Below, piece by piece: positions 26,120-34,174 of a stretch of DNA of 64,000 nucleotides. Source of the DNA: QWHO01 sp039809865. Lineage in GTDB: Bacteria > Vulcanimicrobiota > Xenobia > Xenobiales > QWHO01. The translations under genes were made by a program, and so were the position numbers. Positions within the stretch are counted from its first letter, which is position 1. Every line of letters begins with the position of its first letter. Under the pieces are notes generated by a model. It was not told the DNA's origin and made no database searches. It saw only the letters and a list, made by a program, of their open reading frames with translations. The stretch spans positions 1-64,000 of the forward strand of contig JBDHVW010000031.1 of the NCBI GenBank assembly GCA_039809865.1, given 5' to 3'.

Positions 26120-27061
26120 TCAGGCGCCGGCATACTTGCGCGCCCGGGCGAAGACTTCGGCCGGCTGGCCCAGGTAGTCCCAGGGGCTTTCGCGCAGGCG
26201 CGGGCCCAGCGCTTTGAGCTCCTGGCGAAGCAGATCCTTCTGGCCACACAGAAAGAGCCACATGGCCGCGTGGTTGCGCGCCTCGGGAGCGCCCGGCCAG
26301 TCGGGCGAGGCGGCCCAACGTGAATAGACTTCCCGGGTGGTCGCCACCACATCGTGCCGTTGGCAGAACTCCGCGGCCAGGGCTGGCTGGCGCTCGAACG
26401 CCTGATGGTAGAGCCACTGCTCGAGATAGGCGACGAAGACCAGGCAGCCGAGATCACTGCCCTGGGCGGCGCCGCGCGCGGCCTGCAGAGCGAAGTCGGC
26501 CGCCTGCCGGTGGTCGCCTCCCCACTTCATCAAGAGACCATCCAGATAATTACGGTGGGCCGGATAATGGTCGGGCTCCAGGGCCACCGCCCGCTCGAAC
26601 AGCTGACGCCGAGCCGGTCCAGGCCAGTTCTGAGCTTTGGCCAGGATGATCTGGAGAGCCAGCGGATTGGGGTCTTGAGGGAGCCGGCGCTCGAGCTCCT
26701 GCAGGTCGTGAGCCACCACCTTCAAGCGGTCTTCGAACCCGAGAAACTGCTCGGCGCTGGTGCGAGAGGCCGCCTGGTTTCCCCGCGCCTGCCAGGCCCA
26801 GGTCAGGCCGTTGGCGGCCTTGAGCAGCAGGGCCGGGAGATGGTCGGGATACTGGTTGGCCCAGGCCTCCACCAGAGGGCGCTCGACCACCTCGGCCGCC
26901 TCGAAGGCGAAGAAATAGCGGTGGTTGGCCCGAGGGTGGCTGAGCAACGCTTCCAACTGACCGCTTTCGCCTTTGCGGAAGCCGGCCAGCGCCTCTTCCA
27001 ATTCGCGCACCCCACCAAACGCAACCGGTCGAATCGGCTTGGCTCCGAACAGGCTCCCCAC
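26120..27061 (-). CDS. Helical (TPR-like) protein of unknown function
   Basis: 313 residues, cytoplasmic, no signal or membrane segment. It is mostly amphipathic helices with repeats reminiscent of TPR (WANQYPDHLPALLLKAANGL; ALEPDHYPAHRNYLDGLL). Conserved-looking Trp/Tyr-rich C-terminal part (YLGQPAEVFARARKY). It is transcribed away from the zinc-ribbon gene. I cannot assign a family with confidence; an unnamed DUF is likely. Confidence 0.65.
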   Translation of the reverse strand: MGSLFGAKPIRPVAFGGVRELEEALAGFRKGESGQLEALLSHPRANHRYFFAFEAAEVVERPLVEAWANQYPDHLPALLLKAANGLTWAWQARGNQAASRTSAEQFLGFEDRLKVVAHDLQELERRLPQDPNPLALQIILAKAQNWPGPARRQLFERAVALEPDHYPAHRNYLDGLLMKWGGDHRQAADFALQAARGAAQGSDLGCLVFVAYLEQWLYHQAFERQPALAAEFCQRHDVVATTREVYSRWAASPDWPGAPEARNHAAMWLFLCGQKDLLRQELKALGPRLRESPWDYLGQPAEVFARARKYAGA

Positions 27062-27241
27062 GACAGTCAGGTTCGCAGGCGGATTCCCTCAGCCCTCCGT
27101 GGGCATCCCCCGCCGCCGGCGTAGCGGTGTTCACTATCTCGGTCAATCTTGGCCCGCAGTTGCAACTGGGCTACCTGTTTCTGTCGGGCCTGGCACGGTA
27201 CCACGACCTATCGCTCCGACAAAGGGCCCCGGCGGATGGAC

Positions 27242-27270
27242 TGGACGCAGCCTGGCCGGCGGGTTAGGAT
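27242..27270 (+). promoter_or_regulatory. Leaderless promoter of the zinc-ribbon protein gene
   Basis: TGGACG (27242-27247), 17 bases, TAGGAT (27265-27270), then 7 bases to ATG 27278. One mismatch from TTGACG at -35. The earlier in-frame ATGs at 27269 and 27272 lie inside or against the -10 box, so 27278 is the better start. Confidence 0.55.
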
Positions 27271-27277
27271 GATGGGG

Positions 27278-27631
27278 ATGGACCTGGAAGACCCCGGACT
27301 GGCGCAACGATACCAGCAACAGCGTCAGAATTTGACCGCCATGAGACAAAAAGTCGAAGCGCGCGTGCGGCTCGGGCTCAAGCTGAAATTGTGCCTCATC
27401 CTGGTCATGTTCAGCTCCATTGGCTTGGCCCTGGCGGGTTACGGGAACGTCTATCCCAGCTGGGGGGTCTCGGTCGGGGTGGCCGTTCTCGTGGTGAGCT
27501 TCCTCGCCCTGGTCGGCCTGAAAGCCTGGGTCGACGATCTCAAGCGTTGCCCCGAATGCGGCACCTCGCTCCTCAAGCTGCCGGAGCGGGCCCCCTCCTG
27601 CCCGTACTGCGGCCTGCCCCTCACGGACTAG
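27278..27631 (+). CDS. Membrane protein with C-terminal zinc ribbon
   Basis: 117 residues: a basic helical N-terminus (to about 40), two hydrophobic segments (KLKLCLILVMFSSIGLALAGYG and WGVSVGVAVLVVSFLALVGL) and a C-terminal rubredoxin-like knuckle pair CPECG...CPYCG that should bind Zn. It is probably an inner-membrane protein with the zinc ribbon in the cytoplasm. Unknown role. The next gene starts at the base after its stop, so the two form an operon. Confidence 0.72.
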   Translation: MDLEDPGLAQRYQQQRQNLTAMRQKVEARVRLGLKLKLCLILVMFSSIGLALAGYGNVYPSWGVSVGVAVLVVSFLALVGLKAWVDDLKRCPECGTSLLKLPERAPSCPYCGLPLTD

Positions 27632-28681
27632 ATGAGCCTCGAGGAGCTGCTCCAAGACCTGCGCTCCCAGGGCAACCTGGAGTCGGAAGGTCATTTTACG
27701 CTCAACCCGCTCAAAGCGGTCGAGAAGCTCAAGAAGTCGCTCTTCAAAGATCCCAACCAGGCCATTCTGAAAGCCGTTCAGGCGGGAGTGGCCCTGGGAA
27801 TCCCCCAGATCGCGATCGGGACCTCCAGAGAGGAGCTGAGCATTCACTACGGCACGGCGCTTCGACTCCACGAGCCCCTGGCAGAGCCCTACCGGCTCTT
27901 GCTTCCCCACGCCGAGAATCCGCGCGGGGTGAATCATCTGGCCGCGGCGCTGATCGGCTTTCTGGCACTGGACGGCCAGCTCCAGCTCGATTTTTGCGAT
28001 CCCGCCGGAGGCTGGCGCTTGCGGACGACCGGGACGGACCTTCGCTGCGAGCCCAGCCAGTCCAGGGAGTGGACGTTGCGGGTCCACCTGCGGTCCGACC
28101 GGCTCGAGCGTTCGCTGGCGCAGCTCGAGCACTGTCTCTTGTGCAACACCCCCATCTCGCTCAACGGGCGAAGCCTGGAAGGCCAGCTGGTCCCCCGGTG
28201 CTCGCTCCTGGCGGCGGGGGTCTCGAATCATGGGCGGGGCTCCGGAAGGCTGGCCGCGCGATGCCTGCCGACGGCGCCCCTGCTGGCGCATCTGGGTCCG
28301 CGCGGCGGGCAGCGCATAGAGGAAGTGAGCTGGCACCAGCACGAGCCCTTCGACCTTCTGGTCGCCTTCGCCGCATCGCCTTCCCCCGGCAAGCTGCACC
28401 TGGTGATGGATGGCGTCGAGACCCTGAGCTACGAGGACGTGCTGGGAGCGGGCCAGCTCGCCTGGATGGACGCCTCCGGGCTCGCCACCGACCTGGGAGG
28501 CTTTCAACTCCAAGAGGGCTCGAGCCTCAAGCCGCTCACGAGCGAGGCGGGCGCCGCGCTCTGGGAGCTGCGCAAGCTGATGGTCAAGCACTTCGACAGC
28601 CTGCCTCAGAAGTGGAAGGTCGCCGAGCTGTACCTGACCAGCGAGTACGCTGCGCGAGAATCGCCCTGGTTGCGCAGGTAG
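27632..28681 (+). CDS. Protein of unknown function, possibly GHKL-like at its N-terminus
   Basis: 349 residues, soluble, no signal. The N-terminal segment (NPLKAVEKLKKSLFKDPNQAILKAVQAGVALG) has the helical look of the first helices of Hsp90/GHKL-type ATPase domains, but the DxGxG motif is not obvious, so this is only a hint. A pair of Cys (HCLLCNT) occurs mid-protein. It is immediately adjacent to the zinc-ribbon gene with no spacer, implying co-translation. Confidence 0.6.
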   Translation: MSLEELLQDLRSQGNLESEGHFTLNPLKAVEKLKKSLFKDPNQAILKAVQAGVALGIPQIAIGTSREELSIHYGTALRLHEPLAEPYRLLLPHAENPRGVNHLAAALIGFLALDGQLQLDFCDPAGGWRLRTTGTDLRCEPSQSREWTLRVHLRSDRLERSLAQLEHCLLCNTPISLNGRSLEGQLVPRCSLLAAGVSNHGRGSGRLAARCLPTAPLLAHLGPRGGQRIEEVSWHQHEPFDLLVAFAASPSPGKLHLVMDGVETLSYEDVLGAGQLAWMDASGLATDLGGFQLQEGSSLKPLTSEAGAALWELRKLMVKHFDSLPQKWKVAELYLTSEYAARESPWLRR

Positions 28682-28845
28682 CAGGCAAGTTTGGTCCTGC
28701 CTTCTTGCTGGCGCCATTCGGGGGAGAGAATGGAGTCCAGCACATCCAAAGTCCCCTCGATGAAGCTCATTTGCTTTATTTTCGCCGTCGGTGGCCTTAG
28801 ACCCTCAGCGAAAGAGTCTCCCCCTCTGCTGTCGAAGACCTTTTG

Positions 28846-29100
28846 ATGGAAACCTCGGCAGACCGGCTTCGCAAGCTGATCCAGAAGGCGCCCGAGTTGT
28901 CGGACGCTGAGAAGCTGCGCCAGGCGATCGAAATGGTGGATGTGGGCATCGAGATGATGCGCCTCAATTTGAGTCGGGAGTTTCCGGAAGAATCCGACGA
29001 GGGCATCGAGGGGCGCCTGCGCGCCTGGCTCCGCGACCGCCCCGGGGCTCCCCACGGGGACGGAGTTGGAGTGCCTTCCACACGCCGCTTTGATACCTGA
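28846..29100 (+). CDS. Small helical protein upstream of a nucleotidyltransferase
   Basis: 84 residues, almost entirely charged helix (ADRLRKLIQKAPELSDAEKLRQAIEMVDVGIEMM), ATG 28846 (a TTG at 28843 is also in frame). It overlaps the start of the following AbiEii-like nucleotidyltransferase gene. Small partner plus nucleotidyltransferase is the layout of many toxin-antitoxin pairs (AbiEi/AbiEii, MNT/HEPN). Its sequence is not recognisably either partner, so the TA label is an inference. Confidence 0.65.
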   Translation: METSADRLRKLIQKAPELSDAEKLRQAIEMVDVGIEMMRLNLSREFPEESDEGIEGRLRAWLRDRPGAPHGDGVGVPSTRRFDT

Positions 29101-29686
29101 CAGTTTTCCTCTTCTTCTGGCGCGGGTCGAGCGTGACCTGGCCAGGCTGAAAGCTCGTTGGGCTCTCATCGGTGGCCTGGCTGTCGGCGCCCGGACTCAG
29201 CCCCGGTTTACCCGTGACCTGGATATTGCCGTGGCCACCGAACGCGATTTGGAAGCCGAGGAGCTGATTCGGGGGTTTCTGGCCGAGGGGTATCAGATTG
29301 AAGCGTTGCTGGAGCAGACCGCTCTGGGCCGCTTGGCGACAGTCCGACTTCGGCCGCCCGACAACCGAGAAATCGTAGACTTCCTGTTCGCCTCCTCGGG
29401 AATCGAGCCGGAAATCGTGGAAGGCGCCGATGTGTTGGAGATTTTTCCCGCGCAGGTCGTTCCGGTCGCCTGCCGAGGTGACCTGATCGCCCTGAAGATT
29501 TTGGCGCGAGACGATGCCTCCAGGCCGCAAGACCGTGTCGACATCCAGGCTCTCCTGAAGTCGGCACTTCCCGAGGACCTGGCTCGTGCGAAGCAAGCGC
29601 TTGCCTGGATTACCGAGAGAGGCTCCGACCGTGGGCGCGACCTGCAGGGCCTTTTTGCAGAGAGCCTGGAGGAGTTTGCGTCTTGA
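29093..29686 (+). CDS. AbiEii-like nucleotidyltransferase
   Basis: About 197 residues. LIGGLAVGARTQPRFTRDLDIAV is the nucleotidyltransferase motif (GG...T.DLD) with both catalytic acids, and VDFLFA provides the third. Domains of this type act as TA toxins (AbiEii/MenT) or as orphan housekeeping transferases. The start is TTG 29093, overlapping the previous stop, or TTG 29066. It overlaps the following truncated gene by TTGA. Without a recognised antitoxin, the function stays open. Confidence 0.78.
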   Translation: MPDSFPLLLARVERDLARLKARWALIGGLAVGARTQPRFTRDLDIAVATERDLEAEELIRGFLAEGYQIEALLEQTALGRLATVRLRPPDNREIVDFLFASSGIEPEIVEGADVLEIFPAQVVPVACRGDLIALKILARDDASRPQDRVDIQALLKSALPEDLARAKQALAWITERGSDRGRDLQGLFAESLEEFAS

Positions 29687-29820
29687 CCTGGAGGGAGCGT
29701 TTTGATGCGGGCGACTTCGAGGAGGCGGCCGAGTCTCTCGAGTCCCTTCTGGCTGCCAGCGATGTCAGCTTCGCTCCGTCGGAAGTCGCTGCTCTTAGAG
29801 AACAGCTCTTTCATCCGCAC
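29683..29820 (+). pseudogene. 5' fragment of a third operon gene, cut off
   Basis: Starts with TTG 29683 overlapping the nucleotidyltransferase stop. About 45 codons look genuine (WRERFDAGDFEEAAESLESL, SEVAALREQL), an acidic helical protein. Beyond about 29820 this frame loses coding character while another frame (29822-29959) gains it. This suggests a deletion or insertion breakpoint. Confidence 0.45.
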
Positions 29821-29821
29821 A

Positions 29822-29959
29822 CGCGGTTCCGTCAACAAGCCCTATGTGGCGCGGGGCAACAGCCTGCTCACTTTCCCGATCGACCAATCCAATGGCAGTC
29901 TGGGCGCATCCAGCACCGATGCGGTTCCCCCCACGACGTTGCCGGTGATAGCGCCCTGA
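29822..29959 (+). pseudogene. Fragment of a lactonase-type beta-propeller gene
   Basis: 46 codons in a different frame from the preceding fragment: GSVNKPYVARGNSLLTFPID then QSNGSLGASS, the Y-x-A-x-x-x-L-x-x-F-x-x-D/S-x-x-x-G-x-L pattern of a 7-bladed propeller repeat, similar in style to the lipoprotein at 47714. There is no start and it stops at 29959. It appears to be a leftover blade fused to the break at about 29820. Confidence 0.45.
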
Positions 29960-30008
29960 CGGGACTCAGAGCCGTTGACGTCAAGCGATGTCTCCGCGAC
30001 CGACAGGC

Positions 30009-30602
30009 TCAGGGGTCCATCTGTCCCGGAACCAGGCGGGTCTCGATGTGCGAGGTGGAGGCTCCGACCCGGCTGTCGACTTGAATCTCCACCCCATCGG
30101 GCCCCGTGCGGCAACGAAATCCCTCGATATTCCGCGCCAGTACCCGATCACGCGCGTCCGTCGCCAGCGAAGGAGCGGAGGTTGACAGGTCCGCAGGTAG
30201 CTCGGTGGGAAGCTTGCCCCGGGCATCCAGAGCCAGGGCCACGTCGTGTTGCCGAAGCATTCCCCGGTCGAGATAGAAGAGCTCCCAGTTGTGGTACTCG
30301 ACCTGACCCGTTTCTTTCTGAAAGCTGGGACCGTCCGGGCAGCGCGTGGAGTACATGCGCAGGCTCGAGGAATCGATGGGACCGATGGACTCGGGGTGAG
30401 ACCAGCGCGCCGCCTCGCGCAAGGCCAACATCGCCAGGAGCGCGTTCTGCTGGGCTTCGGATTGCTCGCGACCGCGCATCCAGGCGCGCATCCCCGGGAT
30501 GAGAAAGCCCGCCACCACCCCCAGGACCAGCAGAAAGAGGGTGCCGCTGACCAGGACTTCGGCCAGAGTAAAGCCGCGAGCCGCTCTGTCAGGGACGGAC
30601 AT
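30009..30602 (-). CDS. Pseudopilin
   Basis: 197 residues with a class III prepilin leader (RAARG, then FTLAEVLV; Glu at +5) and hydrophobic helix TLFLLVLGVVAGFLIP. The C-terminal domain carries two Cys (YSTRCPDG and FRCRTG) that may pair. It is the last gene of a three-gene minus-strand run (32744 to 30009) and overlaps the preceding gene by 14 bases. It resembles the pseudopilin at 7990 in size and layout. Confidence 0.87.
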   Translation of the reverse strand: MSVPDRAARGFTLAEVLVSGTLFLLVLGVVAGFLIPGMRAWMRGREQSEAQQNALLAMLALREAARWSHPESIGPIDSSSLRMYSTRCPDGPSFQKETGQVEYHNWELFYLDRGMLRQHDVALALDARGKLPTELPADLSTSAPSLATDARDRVLARNIEGFRCRTGPDGVEIQVDSRVGASTSHIETRLVPGQMDP

Positions 30603-30951
30603 TTCTCTTCATCCGCGTGGCCAGCCGGAAGGGCTTTCCTCGCCCCGCGGGCGTCATCGTGACCACGACATCCTGTAACCCGGGCGCCACCAGAGTGGCC
30701 TCCCGCTCCGCCACGTAAGGCACGCCATTGAGAACCACGCGCTGGCGGCGGTCCACACCGTCGGTGGTCGGAGGGCTCTCCCGGGCTGCCTCGAGCCAGC
30801 CTTCGGCGTAGGCCGCGGCCGCCTGAAGATTCTCCCCGCTCCGCTGGGCCATGCGGCCACCCGGGACGAGGTTCAGCAGCATCGGGAGCGACAGACTGAG
30901 GAGAAACAAAGCGACCACCAGCTCCATGAAGCTGACTCCCCGAACTCTCAA
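30589..30951 (-). CDS. Pseudopilin (PilV-like), small
   Basis: 120 residues, leader RVRG then VSFMELVVALFLLSLSLPML (Glu at +5). Typical minor-pilin size. The start is TTG 30951, overlapping the upstream stop (TTGA), so it is translated by coupling. It would be processed by prepilin peptidase and join a pseudopilus tip. Confidence 0.83.
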   Translation of the reverse strand: MRVRGVSFMELVVALFLLSLSLPMLLNLVPGGRMAQRSGENLQAAAAYAEGWLEAARESPPTTDGVDRRQRVVLNGVPYVAEREATLVAPGLQDVVVTMTPAGRGKPFRLATRMKRNVRP

Positions 30952-32744
30952 GGCAGACGCTCCAGGTGGAGCAGCCGCATCTCGCCATAACGGTGCAGGC
31001 TCTTGAGATAGCGGGGATCGTAGTTGAGGGCAGTGGACCAGAGATTCAGGCCGTGGACTTTGATCTGCTCGTCGGTCGGATTCAGCTCGTCACTCACGTA
31101 GCGGGCCAGCGAGATGGGCCCGCCGCCACAGAGGATGGCCCCGTCAATGCTCAGACAGGCCGGCGCGACGGGGTTCCCCAGGTCGTCCTCCCCCGCCACC
31201 CCGCGCGGAAAAATCAGGGCGCTCTCCTGCACCACGATGAGCCCGCGAAAGTTACCGCTGGCTTTCATGACGAGCCGCCTGCAGAGCAGAACCATTCCCT
31301 GGTCCAGGGCGTCCAGCGAGGCGTTGGTCAAAATCAAGGTCCCATTCACAATCAGAGTCGAGTTGACTCCGCCCAGGGAGGTCGTACGCTGGCTGTCCTG
31401 GCCGTTGCTGATATCGGCCAGCTCCAGGTCGCCATCGATAAACAGTCCGCAATCGCGCAGAGACAAACCCCGGCCGGTCTTGTGCTCCACCGTGGTGACC
31501 GGTCCTCCCGGCGGCCGCAAAACCTCGGCATAGCGGTTTCCGAGGGAGCCCTTCAGGTAATAGAAGCTTGTGCCGGGAGCGCTCGCCAGCGACCAGTCGT
31601 TCTCCATCAAATAGAACTTCTGGTCCCCGGGGGAAAAAGTGAAAGGCGGGTAGCGATAGTTGGCCGGCGCGTTGGTCATCCGGGCTACCGAGGTCGTCCC
31701 CTGAGTCTGGAAGGGAGCTTCGGCGGGAACGAGCTCGGTCAAGTCGGTGGTGGCAGGAAACTCCATCGCCTTTTGCAGGGTCGGGCCCGAGCGTCCATTG
31801 CGGGCGCGCCCGGTGAACTGGTTGGGCCCGAATCCCGTCGGCGGCGCCTCGCCCTGGCCGCCCACCTCGACCCGACCGTAGGGGTCCTCCTGCAGCGTCG
31901 TGTTGAAATCGACCCGCCCGCGCAACTGGTTGCCAAAGCTCTTGGCAATCCCTCCCGTGGTGACGATCTCTCCACCCACGGCCACCTCGGCTCCCTTCTT
32001 ATAGCCGCTGTCAACCGGGCCAAACAAGACGTCCTCTCCCGCCGGTCGCGAGGAAATGATCTGGGTGAAAACGTTGTCTGGCAGCCTGACGGGCATGGGA
32101 CGACCGGGCGAATCCGAGATGGGAATCTGCTGCGTGTTCTCCGCGTAGGGGAGGCAGAAGACATTTCCGTTGACCTGGCTGGGCGAGACCACCAACCTGG
32201 GGTCCTGGCCCGGGGAAGCCATTCGGGGCGTTCCCATCAGGGAAATGGTCCCCTGAGAAACCGCCACGTAAGGCCAGCGTTGTTGGAGCAAGGCACGGTA
32301 GTAGGATTTGTGATTGCCCACCGTCGTTTCGAGCACCAGACCCAGCGTAAAAGGCGGCACGCGGAGACTGCCCGTCCAGTCGGAGGCAGGCAGCTCACTG
32401 TTGAGGTTGTCGACCGAATAGTAAGGGATGCCCGAACTGGCGCCCCGGAAGGACAAGACCCTGACACTCCCTCCCAGGCGCGAGGCTCCGTCGGGAAACA
32501 CGGGCTGCTTGAGTCGCTCGACCCAATCTATGGGCCTCCCCTGGCTCTGCTCAACCTCTTGCGCAAACTGACAGCAGGCCGCCCGGGCCAGTTCTTCACT
32601 CTGCACATTCAGCGCAAAGCTCGAGCCAAATCGAAGGTCCTGGAGGCAGACGCTGACCATGGCCAGGAGCGCCAAAAGCAACAGAGCCGACACCGCGAGA
32701 ACGGTGACGATGGCGGCTCCCCGGTAGGCTGCCCTCCCCCTCAT
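30948..32744 (-). CDS. Large PilX-like pilus-associated protein
   Basis: 598 residues: RGRAAYRGAAIVTVLAVSALLLLALLAMVSV at the N-terminus, a hydrophobic helix without a clear Glu5, as in PilX/GspK-like tip proteins, followed by about 560 polar residues rich in Gly/Pro/Thr, probably surface-exposed. The ATG at 32744 is preferred over one at 32777 because TATACT ends 7 bases upstream of it. First gene of the operon with the two small pseudopilins. The gene at 8570 has the same N-terminal type. Confidence 0.78.
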   Translation of the reverse strand: MRGRAAYRGAAIVTVLAVSALLLLALLAMVSVCLQDLRFGSSFALNVQSEELARAACCQFAQEVEQSQGRPIDWVERLKQPVFPDGASRLGGSVRVLSFRGASSGIPYYSVDNLNSELPASDWTGSLRVPPFTLGLVLETTVGNHKSYYRALLQQRWPYVAVSQGTISLMGTPRMASPGQDPRLVVSPSQVNGNVFCLPYAENTQQIPISDSPGRPMPVRLPDNVFTQIISSRPAGEDVLFGPVDSGYKKGAEVAVGGEIVTTGGIAKSFGNQLRGRVDFNTTLQEDPYGRVEVGGQGEAPPTGFGPNQFTGRARNGRSGPTLQKAMEFPATTDLTELVPAEAPFQTQGTTSVARMTNAPANYRYPPFTFSPGDQKFYLMENDWSLASAPGTSFYYLKGSLGNRYAEVLRPPGGPVTTVEHKTGRGLSLRDCGLFIDGDLELADISNGQDSQRTTSLGGVNSTLIVNGTLILTNASLDALDQGMVLLCRRLVMKASGNFRGLIVVQESALIFPRGVAGEDDLGNPVAPACLSIDGAILCGGGPISLARYVSDELNPTDEQIKVHGLNLWSTALNYDPRYLKSLHRYGEMRLLHLERLP

Positions 32745-32751
32745 GAACTTG

Positions 32752-32757
32752 AGTATA
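32752..32757 (-). promoter_or_regulatory. TATACT -10 element, leaderless start of the second pilin operon
   Basis: On the minus strand TATACT, seven bases, then ATG 32744; no Shine-Dalgarno. The -35 position (TGAATG) is weak. The kinase gene starts on the other strand only 55 bases from this ATG. Confidence 0.5.
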
Positions 32758-32799
32758 GCATGCGGAGGACCTCGCATTCAGGGAGTGAAATGCAGGCGG

Positions 32800-34086
32800 A
32801 TGGGGATCCGGGGGCCTATCCTGGTCATGTTGCTCCTCTTGATCGGAGTCCGGGCTCAGCCGCCGACCGACCAGGGTATCGCCGTGATGTCCACCCAGGG
32901 AGGCCAGATTTTCTGGCGCCTGATAGGCACCGAGGATTGGAAACCGGTGGAAGGGGGCCGGATTCCCCGACCCCGCGATATGGTCGATTTCCGGGCCGTG
33001 GCCTATGCCGATCTATTCCACGATTGGGAGGGAGTCCGAACCAGGGTCAGCAACGCCATTCAGAGCAGCGAGACGATCGTGATCCCGATGGAGAAGCGCG
33101 TCAACTGGGTTCGGAGCAGCCTGGCCCTGGCTCTGGGTCTGGTAGGGCTGGCCGGCGGCTTAATCTGGCTTCGACAACGGCGCCACGCAACCGAGCTTCG
33201 AAAGGAGCGCGAACATTTTGAACGACGGGTCGAGGCGGCTCATATGGGCTCCCTGTTCCCCACCGATGGCTCGCTGCCCGCACGGATTGGTAGCTTTGAC
33301 GTCGTTAGAAAGTTGGGGATGGGGGGCTTCGCGGTGGTCTTCGAGGTGGTGGGTCAGGATGGAGCCCGCTACGCCGCCAAGGTCCCGCTGCCGCAGTTTG
33401 GGAACGACCCCGACTTTCGCAAGCGTTTCACACGAGAGATCATGCTGGCCAATCGCCTGCGGCACCCCAATGTCATCAGCATCCTGGCCTTCTCCGAGGT
33501 CGACTACCCCTACTTTGTGATGGAGCTGCTGCAGGGGAAGACCTGGGAGCAGCATCTGGCCGACGGCGGCGCGTCCGACCGGGTGATCCTGCAATGGACC
33601 ATCGGGGCGTTGCGGGGCCTGGAGTCGATTCACTCCAAGCAGGTCTTGCACCGCGACATCAAGCCGGCCAACATTTTCATCACGAAAAAGGGCGAGGTCA
33701 AGCTGATGGACTTTGGCATCGCCCGCGACCTGGTGGCTCAGAGCATCCTGACGCGCGGCTCCGAGATCCTCGGAACCCCGACCTACATGGCCCCGGAGCA
33801 GCTCAACCGTGGAACCGCGGGCCCCGGTATCGATCTGTACGCCCTGGGTCTGACGGTGTACGAGAGCCTGACTCCCGCGCGCCGGCTGCCGTTCCCCGAG
33901 GATCTGATGGAGCTGCTGAGCCTGAAACTCTCGGGCGAGATGCCCCCGCTGGACCGCCTGGACCTTCCTTCTCCCGTCATGGCCTGGGTTACGAAGATGC
34001 TGGCGCGCCGGCCCGAAGATCGCTTTGCCAGCGCAAACGAGGCTCGACTCGAGCTGGAGCGAATTCTTCCGAGCGTCCAGCCATGA
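32800..34086 (+). CDS. Transmembrane serine/threonine protein kinase with exported N-terminal domain
   Basis: 428 residues. A signal-like segment (GIRGPILVMLLLLIGVRA), then a small extracytoplasmic domain (about 20-105, STQGGQIFWRLIGTEDWKPV, possibly FecR-like), one membrane helix (about 107-125), a coiled linker and a C-terminal Hanks-type kinase (about 160-425). The kinase has GMGGFAVVFE, the Lys in YAAKVP, HRDIKPANIF, DFGIA and APEQL, so it should be active. The kinase domain is at the C-terminus with the sensor in front, unlike PknB. ATG 32800 is chosen; the calpain gene follows after 88 bases. Confidence 0.9.
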   Translation: MGIRGPILVMLLLLIGVRAQPPTDQGIAVMSTQGGQIFWRLIGTEDWKPVEGGRIPRPRDMVDFRAVAYADLFHDWEGVRTRVSNAIQSSETIVIPMEKRVNWVRSSLALALGLVGLAGGLIWLRQRRHATELRKEREHFERRVEAAHMGSLFPTDGSLPARIGSFDVVRKLGMGGFAVVFEVVGQDGARYAAKVPLPQFGNDPDFRKRFTREIMLANRLRHPNVISILAFSEVDYPYFVMELLQGKTWEQHLADGGASDRVILQWTIGALRGLESIHSKQVLHRDIKPANIFITKKGEVKLMDFGIARDLVAQSILTRGSEILGTPTYMAPEQLNRGTAGPGIDLYALGLTVYESLTPARRLPFPEDLMELLSLKLSGEMPPLDRLDLPSPVMAWVTKMLARRPEDRFASANEARLELERILPSVQP

Positions 34087-34140
34087 CCCGAAGCTGCCGC
34101 TCCCGCCCGGGGATGAGTTTGCCGGTTGATCTGGAGAGGT

Positions 34141-34169
34141 TTGCCGCAGGCCTACCTTCTTGATAGATT
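34141..34169 (+). promoter_or_regulatory. Leaderless promoter of the calpain gene
   Basis: TTGCCG (34141-34146), 17 bases, TAGATT (34164-34169), then only 5 bases to ATG 34175. Transcription should begin at or next to the start codon. Confidence 0.6.
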
Positions 34170-34174
34170 AGGGT

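Noticed and set aside
28606..28770. 54-residue minus-strand frame (SFIEGTLDVLDSIL)
   Set aside because: The first 40 residues look protein-like, but the second half is antisense to the 27632 gene and no ribosome binding site is seen.
30966..33221. 751-residue plus-strand open frame
   Set aside because: Antisense of the large PilX-like gene and then out of frame with the kinase; no coherent domain.
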